From positions 46,023-110,022 of the forward strand of contig MWER01000008.1 in assembly GCA_002071175.1 (NCBI GenBank): a DNA stretch of 64,000 nucleotides. Reading direction: 5' to 3'. Source of the stretch: Bacteroidetes bacterium ADurb.Bin037. GTDB lineage: Bacteria; Bacteroidota; Bacteroidia; Bacteroidales; UBA932. Of this stretch, positions 9,048 through 17,621 are shown piece by piece. The notes beneath the pieces were generated by a model, which was not told the DNA's origin, made no database searches, and was given only the letters and a program-made list of their open reading frames with translations. The translations under genes and the position numbers were made by a program. Numbering within the stretch: the stretch's first letter is position 1; each line of letters opens with the position of its first letter.

Positions 9048-10004
9048 CTAATCTAAAGATTGACCTGTATTGTATGCCGTCAGCATGATCTGGCGGTATT
9101 CCCGCGGCATGACGTTCATAAAATAGTAATGAACCGGATCCCTTACCTGGCCGTACTGCCTGACTTCATAATGCAGATGTGGCATAAAGGACATTCCGGT
9201 AGATCCCACCCGGGCAATGGTCATTCCCCTTGTAACGTATTGGCCTTTCCTTACGAAAATGTCACTCAAATGAGCATATATAGTAGAATAACCCCTGTAA
9301 GGGTGAGCAATTTCAATTACATTCCCCTGTCCTCTTGCCGAACGCGATACTTTGACCACCCGACCGTCAGCCGTAGCCAACACATCTGTCCCCAACCCAA
9401 CTAAAAAATCCATCCCTTCATGATCTATCGGAATTTTATAAAAGGGATGAATGCGCCGTCCAACGGTAGCACCCATAACTTCCATAGAAGGATTACGCAA
9501 AGGGAACACAGCCGGAAGAAATCTCAGGCTGTCCAGTTTATCATACACATGGTTGGCAGTCATATATAACGCACGTGTGATCAGGGCCGCCCGTCGCTCC
9601 AGACCTGTTATGACCGAATCTGCCTGATAGGCAAGGACGAATGACGGATCTTCCAAAAGTATCCTGTAATGCGTAATATCTGTCTCTTCCGTCAATTCCA
9701 GCGGCGTAGAATGAAGTACCGTCCCATATATGCTTCGGTCCCTCACCTCCAGTTCTTCAATTACCTTGTTCAGGTTGTTTATCTCACTGCTCAATCTCTC
9801 GTACTCACTCTGCATCAACTGTGTTTCCCTGACAAGGTTTCTTTCTGCAGGAGAAAGAATGAACAGTCCGAATATCAAATAGTAAACCAGGGCAAGGCCA
9901 ATGCTGCCCAGGAACACCCATAAGATGCGCTTGAGTACCGTTTTAAAATTAATACGCACCCTGGTGAATTCCAATTTCTCTTCATTGAACTGATATCGGG
10001 TCAT
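9048..10004 (-). CDS. M23-family metallopeptidase (second of tandem pair)
   Basis: This is a 318-residue membrane-anchored LytM-type protein. A single transmembrane helix lies at about residues 27-50, followed by a coiled coil (about 60-95) and a C-terminal M23 domain with the zinc motifs HEGMDF (HxxxD) and HLHYEV (HxH), so a catalytically competent cell-wall endopeptidase is likely. Topology predicts a periplasmic catalytic domain, consistent with peptidoglycan cross-link cleavage or with activation of amidases. It lies nine bases downstream of a paralogue with the same layout, most likely a tandem duplication followed by divergence. Confidence 0.9.
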   Translation of the reverse strand: MTRYQFNEEKLEFTRVRINFKTVLKRILWVFLGSIGLALVYYLIFGLFILSPAERNLVRETQLMQSEYERLSSEINNLNKVIEELEVRDRSIYGTVLHSTPLELTEETDITHYRILLEDPSFVLAYQADSVITGLERRAALITRALYMTANHVYDKLDSLRFLPAVFPLRNPSMEVMGATVGRRIHPFYKIPIDHEGMDFLVGLGTDVLATADGRVVKVSRSARGQGNVIEIAHPYRGYSTIYAHLSDIFVRKGQYVTRGMTIARVGSTGMSFMPHLHYEVRQYGQVRDPVHYYFMNVMPREYRQIMLTAYNTGQSLD

Positions 10005-10013
10005 TTCCAGAAG

Positions 10014-10979
10014 TTATTGGCGTCCGCCCAGGATCACCGCATGGTAATCGTCAGTTGCTATATTGTTATTGAAATAATTATAAGGATTTACCGGGCGACC
10101 CATATAAATCACCTCGTAATGCAAATGGTTACCTGTAGATTTACCTGTCGATCCAAGCAATCCTATCCGTTCTCCACGTTTTACCAGCTGTCCTTCATAT
10201 ACCAGGGCTTTGTTCAGGTGGGCATAACGTGTCTTGTATCCAAAACCATGGTCTACAAGTATATAACGTCCGTATCCGTTATATTCGTAACGGATGGATT
10301 CAATTTTTCCGTCTCCCGTAACATAAACCGGTGAATTGGGTGCCCCTGTCAGATCTATGCCTTCATGCATCCTGATATCCCCGTATATGGGATCCTTTCT
10401 ATATCCAAACGCCCCTGACCATCTGAAATTCTTCGTATCCTCCGGAAGGGGCAGTATGGAAGGGATGCATTTAGCCACTTCCCCCAATTGGCCGGCAACG
10501 CGTTCCACATCGTCAAAGGACCTGGATTGGATGTATGCCTTTTTCATTATCTTATCGAAATTCAATGCCGTCGTCATCAATAATTTCGAATTCTCGGAAT
10601 ATTCCATGTAAGGATACCTGTTCGATCCTCCAAATCCGGCATTTCTCACCTCGGAAGGGATTTGTTCCATTCCGAATATGTTTCTGTAGATACTGTTATC
10701 TCTTAACTGAAGGTTCTCCAGTCTTTTTTCCGATTGCATGATCTGTTTGTTGATCAGCTCCAAACTAGATTTTGCATTATTGTATTCCCTTTCCAATTGA
10801 ACGGTCCTGGGGGTTTTGAGTTTCAAGCCTTCCGTATAGATCACATAATACCCAAAAGCCACTATAAGACTTACGGGCAGGACGATTAAAACCCTTAACA
10901 GATAATAACGCAATGTATGTCTTTGTAATTCGTAAGACAGTGTTTCAGGGTTATATTTGTATCTTTTTCTTCCTGCCAT
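10014..10979 (-). CDS. M23-family metallopeptidase (first of tandem pair)
   Basis: This is a 321-residue protein with the same plan as its downstream neighbour: a cytoplasmic N-terminus beginning MAGRKRYKYNPETLSYE, a transmembrane helix at about residues 27-48, a coiled coil, and a periplasmic M23 domain with HEGIDL and HLHYEVI zinc motifs. Both proteins also share an N-terminal segment of the type Y-N-x-E-x-L-x-Y/F, which supports a common origin. It is the first gene of the minus-strand run, divergent from alaS. It probably acts as a peptidoglycan endopeptidase in growth or division; the exact cleavage target is unknown. Confidence 0.9.
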   Translation of the reverse strand: MAGRKRYKYNPETLSYELQRHTLRYYLLRVLIVLPVSLIVAFGYYVIYTEGLKLKTPRTVQLEREYNNAKSSLELINKQIMQSEKRLENLQLRDNSIYRNIFGMEQIPSEVRNAGFGGSNRYPYMEYSENSKLLMTTALNFDKIMKKAYIQSRSFDDVERVAGQLGEVAKCIPSILPLPEDTKNFRWSGAFGYRKDPIYGDIRMHEGIDLTGAPNSPVYVTGDGKIESIRYEYNGYGRYILVDHGFGYKTRYAHLNKALVYEGQLVKRGERIGLLGSTGKSTGNHLHYEVIYMGRPVNPYNYFNNNIATDDYHAVILGGRQ

Positions 10980-11035
10980 GAAGGTTGTTAACGCGTGTTT
11001 AACGGGTAAAGATAAATATTTTTAGTAAAAAGCGG

Positions 11036-11043
11036 TATATTTG
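11036..11043 (+). promoter_or_regulatory. Bacteroidota -7 box (TATATTTG) of alaS
   Basis: TATATTTG fits the TAnnTTTG -7 consensus of the Bacteroidota housekeeping sigma factor, 23 bases before the alaS ATG. No TTTG -33 element is seen at the ideal 19-21 base spacing, so the match rests on the -7 box and its position between divergent genes. Confidence 0.55.
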
Positions 11044-11065
11044 TCCGTTAATATTATTAAATAAA

Positions 11066-13681
11066 ATGACATCAGGCGATATCAGGAAGACTTTTCTGGA
11101 ATTCTTTGAGAAAAAAGATCATACCATTGTGGCTTCAGCCCCAATGGTCATAAAAAACGATCCCACCCTCATGTTCACCAACGCAGGTATGAACCAGTTC
11201 AAAGACTGGTTCCTGGGTAATGAACCTGCTGCATACAAACGCGTAGCCAATACGCAAAAATGCCTTAGGGTTAGCGGAAAGCATAATGATCTGGAAGAAG
11301 TCGGACACGATACATACCATCATACCATGTTCGAGATGCTGGGCAACTGGAGCTTTGGGGATTATTTCAAGAAAGAAGCCATTGCCTGGGCCTGGGAGTT
11401 GCTTCACCAGGTTTTTAAAGTCGAGGCGGATCGCATCTACACAACCGTGTTTGAGGGATCGCAAGAAGAAAATCTGGAGCCGGACCATGAATCACGTGAG
11501 ATCTGGGAACAATTTCTGCCATCGGAAAGGATCATTCCGGGAAGCAAAAAAGACAACTTCTGGGAGATGGGAGAAACCGGTCCATGCGGCCCATGCAGCG
11601 AAATCCATATTGACCTCAGAACTCCCGAAGACCGTGCGCGGGTACCTGGAGTCTCGCTTATCAACACAGGTCATCCCCTGGTAGTGGAGATCTGGAACCT
11701 TGTTTTTATACAATTCAACCGGAAAAGTGACGGAACACTTTCCCTGCTCCCTCAAAAGCACGTTGACACAGGAATGGGACTGGAACGGCTGTGTATGGCT
11801 ATTCAGGGCAAATACAGCAATTATGACACCGATCTGTTTCAGAATCTGATCCGGGCTATTGGTCTGTTGTGCCACAAGGAGTATGGGAAGGACAAGCAGG
11901 TGGACATAGCCATGCGTGTTGTGGCCGACCACTTGAGGGCTATCTGTTTTTCAATTGCCGACGGTCAGCTCCCGTCCAATGTCAAGGCCGGGTATGTTAT
12001 CCGGCGCATACTCCGCCGTGCCGTACGCTACGGTTATACCTTCCTGGGTTTTGAAAAACCGTTTCTCTGTGACTTGGTTCCCGCACTGGTAAAAGAAATG
12101 GGAGAAGCTTTCCCGGAACTTCTCCGACAGCAGAAACTCATACAAAACATCATCCGCCAGGAAGAAGAAGCATTCCTGCGTACCCTGGAAAAAGGGATTC
12201 TTTTGTTCGATCACTTCACCCGGGATAAAAAGCTGAAAGAGTTCAGTGGCAAGGATGCATTCCTGCTCTACGACACTTACGGATTTCCCTTGGATCTGAC
12301 CATTCTTATGGCAAAAGAAAAGGGACTTCAAGTCAATATTGCCGATTTCGAAAAGGAGCTGCAGGCTCAGAAAGACAGGGCCAGGAAAGCCACCCAGACA
12401 AAAGAAGGAGACTGGGTAGAAGTCAGGCCGTTCATCCAACCGGTATTCCTTGGATACGAGACCACAAAAACTCATGCCAGGATCATTCGATACAGAAAAG
12501 TGAGTTCAAAAAACCAAGAGTATTACCAGATCGTGTTGGATCAGACACCTTTTTATGCCGAGAGCGGAGGGCAAACCGGAGATAAAGGTTATCTGAAGGA
12601 TGGCCAGGGAGAAAAGATATATATCACAAATACCGTAAAGGAAAACAACCTGATCCTTCATGTTTCTGCAAAAGTTCCGGAAAATCCCGAGGCCGAATTC
12701 CATGCCGTCGTTGACCGGGAACGTCGCCAGGCCATAGCCAATAACCATACGGCTACCCACCTGCTCCACTACGCATTGAGACAAATCATAGGTCTTCATA
12801 TTGAGCAAAAAGGTTCGCACGTTTCTGCAGAAGGCCTCAGATTTGATTTTTCCCATTATGCCAAACTTGAACCGGAAGAAATTAAGAGTATAGAGCGGCT
12901 GGTCAATCGCCTGATAAGGGAAAACATATCCCAGGAAGCCCTTCAGGACATAACCCTGGATGAAGCCAGGCAGATGGGTGCCATAGCTTTATTCGGAGAA
13001 AAATACGAGGACAAAGTCCGGGTAATCCGTTTTGGTGACTCCATTGAGCTGTGTGGCGGAACACATACTTCTGCCACGGGGAACATCGGGATGTTCAAGA
13101 TAGTTAGCGAAGGAGCCATTGCCGCAGGAGTCAGAAGAATCGAAGCTATAACGGGACTTGCCGCGGAACAGAAGATTGAAGCTATGGAAACTGTTCTTAC
13201 CGAAGTCGGTAACTTGACGAATAACCATCCGGATGTTATTGCTTCGCTGCAGAAACTGGTAAAAGAAAACGAAGACCTGCGCAGATCACTTGAGCAGAAC
13301 ATACGCGAAAAAGCAGCAGCCCTGCGCAAATCACTCTGGGAGCAGCGAAAGGATCTGAACGGCATCCGATTTGTATCTTTACGTGGAGTATACACTCCCG
13401 ATATGGTAAAAGACCTGGCTTTCTCATTCCGCGACGCAGATCACAATAAGATGGCCTTTGTCGCCGCTTTTGAACACAACGGCAAAGCCAACCTGACCTT
13501 GCTCCTGTCACGCGACCTTGTGGAAGCCGGATTGGATGCTGCCGGGATTCTCCGTAAGGCATCCCGTCACATTGACGGCGGAGGCGGAGGCCAAAACTTT
13601 TATGCAACTGCCGGAGGAAAAAACCCGGAAGGCCTGCAAGCTGCCATTGATACGATTGCCGATGCATTGAAGAACCCTTAA
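11066..13681 (+). CDS. alaS: Alanyl-tRNA synthetase
   Basis: AlaRS charges tRNA-Ala and edits mischarged Ser and Gly. The 871-residue length is normal. The class II catalytic domain occupies the first 250 residues or so (FEMLGNWSFGDYF and the GMGLERL motif 3 are visible), followed by the tRNA-recognition domain. The editing domain carries the zinc-binding NNHTATHLLH and CGGTH motifs, and the C-terminal DHHA1/C-Ala domain ends in the glycine-rich GGGGGGQ. All editing-site residues are present. It is the first gene of a plus-strand run, with an LptF/LptG-type permease starting 11 bases downstream. Confidence 0.98.
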   Translation: MTSGDIRKTFLEFFEKKDHTIVASAPMVIKNDPTLMFTNAGMNQFKDWFLGNEPAAYKRVANTQKCLRVSGKHNDLEEVGHDTYHHTMFEMLGNWSFGDYFKKEAIAWAWELLHQVFKVEADRIYTTVFEGSQEENLEPDHESREIWEQFLPSERIIPGSKKDNFWEMGETGPCGPCSEIHIDLRTPEDRARVPGVSLINTGHPLVVEIWNLVFIQFNRKSDGTLSLLPQKHVDTGMGLERLCMAIQGKYSNYDTDLFQNLIRAIGLLCHKEYGKDKQVDIAMRVVADHLRAICFSIADGQLPSNVKAGYVIRRILRRAVRYGYTFLGFEKPFLCDLVPALVKEMGEAFPELLRQQKLIQNIIRQEEEAFLRTLEKGILLFDHFTRDKKLKEFSGKDAFLLYDTYGFPLDLTILMAKEKGLQVNIADFEKELQAQKDRARKATQTKEGDWVEVRPFIQPVFLGYETTKTHARIIRYRKVSSKNQEYYQIVLDQTPFYAESGGQTGDKGYLKDGQGEKIYITNTVKENNLILHVSAKVPENPEAEFHAVVDRERRQAIANNHTATHLLHYALRQIIGLHIEQKGSHVSAEGLRFDFSHYAKLEPEEIKSIERLVNRLIRENISQEALQDITLDEARQMGAIALFGEKYEDKVRVIRFGDSIELCGGTHTSATGNIGMFKIVSEGAIAAGVRRIEAITGLAAEQKIEAMETVLTEVGNLTNNHPDVIASLQKLVKENEDLRRSLEQNIREKAAALRKSLWEQRKDLNGIRFVSLRGVYTPDMVKDLAFSFRDADHNKMAFVAAFEHNGKANLTLLLSRDLVEAGLDAAGILRKASRHIDGGGGGQNFYATAGGKNPEGLQAAIDTIADALKNP

Positions 13682-13692
13682 AATGACCGCCG

Positions 13693-15153
13693 GTGAAAAT
13701 ATTTGACCGTTTCCTGATCCGTTCGTTCTTAGGCCCCTTGTTTCTGACGATCTTCATCGTACTTTTTGTACTTATGTTACAGTTCCTATGGGTATATATT
13801 GACGAATTGGTCGGAAAAGGGCTGGGATTGAAGGTGATCCTGGAGTTTCTTTTCTGGGGGACCTGCACTGTTATCCCTCTGGCACTTCCCCTTGCCACCC
13901 TGTTGGCATCGATCATGACCATGGGAAATCTGGGGGAATTCAACGAACTGCTGGCCATAAAAGCCGCCGGGATACCCCTCCGGCGCATCATGCATCCGCT
14001 CATCATCCTGTCAATAATCATCTCCGTCACCGCGTTCTTTGCAGCCAATAACCTGATGCCGCTGGCATTTAAGAACATTTTTGCCTTACGCGATGATATT
14101 TCCAGGACAAAAGAAGAGATCCGTATCCCTACCGGGATATTTTACAACGGCATAGAAAACTACAGCCTGAGGGTCAACAGAAGGGACAAGAATACCGACA
14201 TGTTGTATGATATCATGGTCTACAACCACAGCTCCAGAAAGGGAAACAACAACGTGACACTTGCCGATTCGGGTGCCGTCAAGCTGACCGAAGACAAGAA
14301 GAACATCCTCTTTACCCTATACAGCGGAGAAACGTATGAAGAAGGAGAACGGAAGTCTTCATCAGATACTTCTTATTCCATGCAGCGGATCAAGTTCGAT
14401 AAGCAGGAAATAGTCATAGAACTGACCAATTATGCGTTTCAGCGTCGGGACGGGGACCGGTTCGGAAGTGATGTTATGGCCCAGGGGCTTAGCAGCCTTG
14501 GCCACAGACGTGACTCGCTCGACTCGCTTTATTCCATAGCACGCAATCAATTCCACAAACGTCTGTTGATTGCAGGCGGGCTCAATTATGCCCACCAGTT
14601 GGACACATCCAATAAACAGGTGCTTCAGGGAGTTTTCCCTATAAACCAACTTCCTGTCCCGGAAGAAAGTTCGCAATATCCTGACCTGATGAACAGGGCA
14701 ATAAGAAAAGTGGATCAAATGTCAAATCTGGTCGATAATTTTATGATCGAAGAAGTGCAAATACATCTTCCATTGAGAAGAACAAAAATTGAATGGTACA
14801 GAAAATTTACCGTAGCCTTTGCCTGTTTCATTTTCTTTTTCATCGGAGCACCTCTGGGGGCCATTATCCGCAAAGGTGGCCTGGGTACTCCTGTGATCGT
14901 TTCAATGCTTTTTTTCGTGATATATTATGTTATTGACATATCGGGGAAAAAACTGGCTACGGACGGGTCGATTTCAGCTGCCATGGGTACCCTGATTTCG
15001 GCAATGGTATTGCTTCCCATAGGTGTTTTCCTTACTTACAAGGCTACGACAGATTCGGTATTATTCAACAAAGATGCGTATCTTGCATTGATCAGGAAGA
15101 TCAAAAAATATTTGCCGCTACGTCACCATGATACAGACAAAGAGCAAACCTGA
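13693..15153 (+). CDS. LptF/LptG-family lipopolysaccharide export permease (GTG start)
   Basis: This 486-residue YjgP/YjgQ-family protein would pair with a second LptF/LptG permease and the LptB ATPase to extract lipopolysaccharide from the inner membrane. Three helices lie near the N-terminus (about residues 10-35, 50-75, 95-120), followed by a long periplasmic beta-jellyroll section and three C-terminal helices. GTG 13693 is chosen because it gives the family N-terminus MKIFDRFLIRSFL; the ATG ten bases earlier is out of frame and soon stops. A charged insert at about residues 260-330 makes it longer than the paralogue at 23811-24923. Its 3' end overlaps fmt by 26 bases. Confidence 0.9.
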   Translation: MKIFDRFLIRSFLGPLFLTIFIVLFVLMLQFLWVYIDELVGKGLGLKVILEFLFWGTCTVIPLALPLATLLASIMTMGNLGEFNELLAIKAAGIPLRRIMHPLIILSIIISVTAFFAANNLMPLAFKNIFALRDDISRTKEEIRIPTGIFYNGIENYSLRVNRRDKNTDMLYDIMVYNHSSRKGNNNVTLADSGAVKLTEDKKNILFTLYSGETYEEGERKSSSDTSYSMQRIKFDKQEIVIELTNYAFQRRDGDRFGSDVMAQGLSSLGHRRDSLDSLYSIARNQFHKRLLIAGGLNYAHQLDTSNKQVLQGVFPINQLPVPEESSQYPDLMNRAIRKVDQMSNLVDNFMIEEVQIHLPLRRTKIEWYRKFTVAFACFIFFFIGAPLGAIIRKGGLGTPVIVSMLFFVIYYVIDISGKKLATDGSISAAMGTLISAMVLLPIGVFLTYKATTDSVLFNKDAYLALIRKIKKYLPLRHHDTDKEQT

Positions 15154-16096
15154 CATCGTCTTTATGGGTACTCCGGATTTTGCTGCAGGAATCCTCTTGT
15201 GGCTCATAAGGGAGAGATATCCGGTCAAAGGAGTTGTGACCGTTCCCGACAAACCTGCCGGAAGAGGACAATCACTACGTCCGTCCGAAGTTAAAAAAAC
15301 AGCCGTTGCACACGGGATCCCTGTTTTGCAACCGGAAAAGTTCCGGGACGGATCATTTTTGGAAAGCCTTACCCGGTGGAACGCACCCCTGTTTGTTGTG
15401 GTCGCCTTTAGGATGCTCCCCCGCCAGGTATGGCAAATACCTACCTGCGGTTGTTTTAACCTGCATGCATCGTTACTCCCCATGTACCGCGGTGCAGCCC
15501 CCATCAATCACGCTATCATAAACGGAGAAAAGGAGACCGGTCTTACAACTTTCCTTATAGATGACCATATGGATACCGGCGGGATACTTCTGCAGGAGAG
15601 GATCCCCATATTGGAGTCAGATGATGCAGGAAGCCTGCATGACCGGATGATGATCGCCGGCGGTCCATTGGTGGGCAGGACGATTGACGGACTCTGGTCA
15701 GGCAATCTGAAAGCGTTTCCTCAAGAATCGGTAGTCACTGAAAACCTTAAGACAGCACCTAAAATCACAAAGGAGACATGCCGCATAGACTGGAACCGGA
15801 AACCTGAACAGATCGTCAACCTTATCCGGGGATTGAGTCCTTATCCGTGTGCCTTTTCCACCCTGGAAAACGGGGACAGCACGACAAACATGAAGATATA
15901 CAAGGCACTGGCCGAACATACCCGGCATTTTTATGCTCCCGGCAGTATACTCTCTGACTGGAAAAAGGTATTTAAAGTGGCCTGCCGGGAAGGATTCGTT
16001 CATATTCTCGAAATCCAGACACCCGGTAAAAAAAGATTGCCTATTGAAGCTTTCTTGGCAGGATTCAGGGAAAACGGACCGGTATCTTTTTTATAA
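15128..16096 (+). CDS. fmt: Methionyl-tRNA formyltransferase
   Basis: Fmt formylates initiator Met-tRNA using 10-formyl-tetrahydrofolate. The 322-residue protein starts with the Rossmann-type DIVFMGTPDFA and shows the active-site signature LHASLLPMYRGAAPIN, with the catalytic Asn and His region and the downstream Asp in DDHMDTG. The C-terminal OB-like domain (about 210-322) is present. It starts inside the permease gene (26-base overlap) and is followed four bases later by the thiamine pyrophosphokinase gene, so three unrelated functions share one transcript. Length and motifs are normal. Confidence 0.97.
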   Translation: MIQTKSKPDIVFMGTPDFAAGILLWLIRERYPVKGVVTVPDKPAGRGQSLRPSEVKKTAVAHGIPVLQPEKFRDGSFLESLTRWNAPLFVVVAFRMLPRQVWQIPTCGCFNLHASLLPMYRGAAPINHAIINGEKETGLTTFLIDDHMDTGGILLQERIPILESDDAGSLHDRMMIAGGPLVGRTIDGLWSGNLKAFPQESVVTENLKTAPKITKETCRIDWNRKPEQIVNLIRGLSPYPCAFSTLENGDSTTNMKIYKALAEHTRHFYAPGSILSDWKKVFKVACREGFVHILEIQTPGKKRLPIEAFLAGFRENGPVSFL

Positions 16097-16100
16097 GACA

Positions 16101-16778
16101 ATGAAAGAAGCAATAATCCTGGCTCATGGGGCATATCCCACACATCCGTATCCGCTCCGGATTTTACGTACGGCCAAACTGCTCGTATGTACCGACGGAG
16201 CGGTAAACAAGCTGCAAGACAGAGACCCGGATTTTATTGTCGGCGACCTGGATTCATTGACACCTGCCTTGAAGGAAAAATTTGGATCACGCCTGATCAG
16301 GGATACCGACCGGGAAACAAATGATCTGACAAAAGCCGTCTTGTTCTGTTACAACAAAGGAATCCGTAAGATCACCATTCTGGGAGCCACCGGACTGAGA
16401 GAGGACCATACCCTGGGGAACGTATCCCTCCTGGGAAATTATGCCATCATGATGGAATCCGTTAAAATGGTAACGGATCACGGTGTTTTTACCGTATTTG
16501 CACGCGGTGTCCCGGATAATGAAGGATTTATCCATGTAACTATTCCTTGCGTTCCGGAGGAGCCCGTCTCGTTTTTCGCCCTCAATCCGGACATGAAACT
16601 AATGGCCAAAGGAGTACGCTATCCGGTGGAACAAGTGGTTTTTGACGCCTGGTGGAAAGCGACCCTTAACCAATGTACTGGAAAGAAACTGGAACTTTCA
16701 TTCCGGAACGGACCTCTGCTTGTTTACCTCACCCATCCTTTTGCCGGTCCGGAAGCCCGGGACATTCAGGCAGGGTGA
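16101..16778 (+). CDS. Thiamine pyrophosphokinase
   Basis: This 225-residue protein would transfer pyrophosphate from ATP to thiamine. The ATP and metal-binding motifs GDLDSL (about residue 46) and DRETNDLTKA (about 67) are intact, and ILGATGLREDHTLGN follows, as expected for the TPK catalytic domain. The frame is open farther upstream, but ATG 16101 is preferred because it lies just after the fmt stop and gives the short MKEAIILAHGAYP beginning typical of the family. The 3' end overlaps the convergent DUF4249 gene by 50 bases, which could let the two mRNAs form a duplex at their ends. Confidence 0.9.
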   Translation: MKEAIILAHGAYPTHPYPLRILRTAKLLVCTDGAVNKLQDRDPDFIVGDLDSLTPALKEKFGSRLIRDTDRETNDLTKAVLFCYNKGIRKITILGATGLREDHTLGNVSLLGNYAIMMESVKMVTDHGVFTVFARGVPDNEGFIHVTIPCVPEEPVSFFALNPDMKLMAKGVRYPVEQVVFDAWWKATLNQCTGKKLELSFRNGPLLVYLTHPFAGPEARDIQAG

Positions 16779-17619
16779 CCGATTTACGGCTTGAGGCATA
16801 GGAACCGAATATGCCTAAAGCACCTCCTGAAATATTTCCGGAAACATTGCCCCGCGGACCTGAGAACAGGGGAAACTGCTGGTTTTTCTCAATTTTTGCC
16901 TCTTCCAGGAATTTGTAATACTCTTTGCTCAACGTCTGCATTTCCACAGTAAGCACATCTCCTGAAAAAAGATCAAATGTCTCTTCGTTATCCCAAGGAA
17001 GCGCTTTTGTTATGATCCATTCCGGAATCGGATAATGGATAAAGGATCCGTCTTGGGAATAATCGTTCAGGGTATGGATATAATACCTAAGGATTCTGTT
17101 GCTGTAAAGCACATCGTTAATCCACAGGGCAGCCCCGTAATAATCTTCTCCCGGAGTATCCTGGAACCCGACCATCAACAAGAACGGGACGTTCCCCGAT
17201 ACGAGTGACTTAAGCGATAACGTTTCCAGTACATGAATATACGGGACAGTAGTAGTGGCAGAATAATACTCTTCCTGTCCGTCCTGATTATAGTCTATCC
17301 ATACCTCAAGCACATAGGTTTTCCCTTCTTCGGCGGCAAATTCCTCCCCCATGGAATAGATCCCGGGAGCATCCCTGACCAATAGTTCTCCGTTCAGGCG
17401 CACTTCCCGGGCATCTAGGCTGACAGGCGTACCGGTACCAAAATATGGTATGGTGGAAGATATTTCAATTATCTGGTATCCGGGTTCAGTGGACAATACC
17501 CCGGTAATGACCAGTCTGGGCTCCATATCTTCACTTCGCAGGTCAATGGGTTCGGTACATCCCGGTAAAAGGATATGTAATAGCAACAAAATCAGGTATG
17601 TAAGTCGGATAACCCTCAT
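16729..17619 (-). CDS. DUF4249 lipoprotein, partner of TonB receptor
   Basis: This 296-residue lipoprotein has a signal peptide with lipobox ending at Cys21 (HILLPGC). The rest is predicted to be beta-rich and matches DUF4249, a family regularly encoded directly downstream of TonB-dependent receptors in Bacteroidota, where it is presumed to be an outer-membrane accessory by analogy with SusD. The start lies two bases after the receptor stop, so the pair is one operon. The ligand is unknown. The C-terminus overlaps the convergent thiamine pyrophosphokinase gene by 50 bases. Confidence 0.88.
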   Translation of the reverse strand: MRVIRLTYLILLLLHILLPGCTEPIDLRSEDMEPRLVITGVLSTEPGYQIIEISSTIPYFGTGTPVSLDAREVRLNGELLVRDAPGIYSMGEEFAAEEGKTYVLEVWIDYNQDGQEEYYSATTTVPYIHVLETLSLKSLVSGNVPFLLMVGFQDTPGEDYYGAALWINDVLYSNRILRYYIHTLNDYSQDGSFIHYPIPEWIITKALPWDNEETFDLFSGDVLTVEMQTLSKEYYKFLEEAKIEKNQQFPLFSGPRGNVSGNISGGALGIFGSYASSRKSVTLPECPGLPDRQKDG

Positions 17620-17621
17620 GA

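Noticed and set aside
13236..14078. 280-codon minus-strand frame crossing the alaS/permease junction
   Set aside because: It lies antisense to two well-supported genes, has no family features and no promoter or start context.
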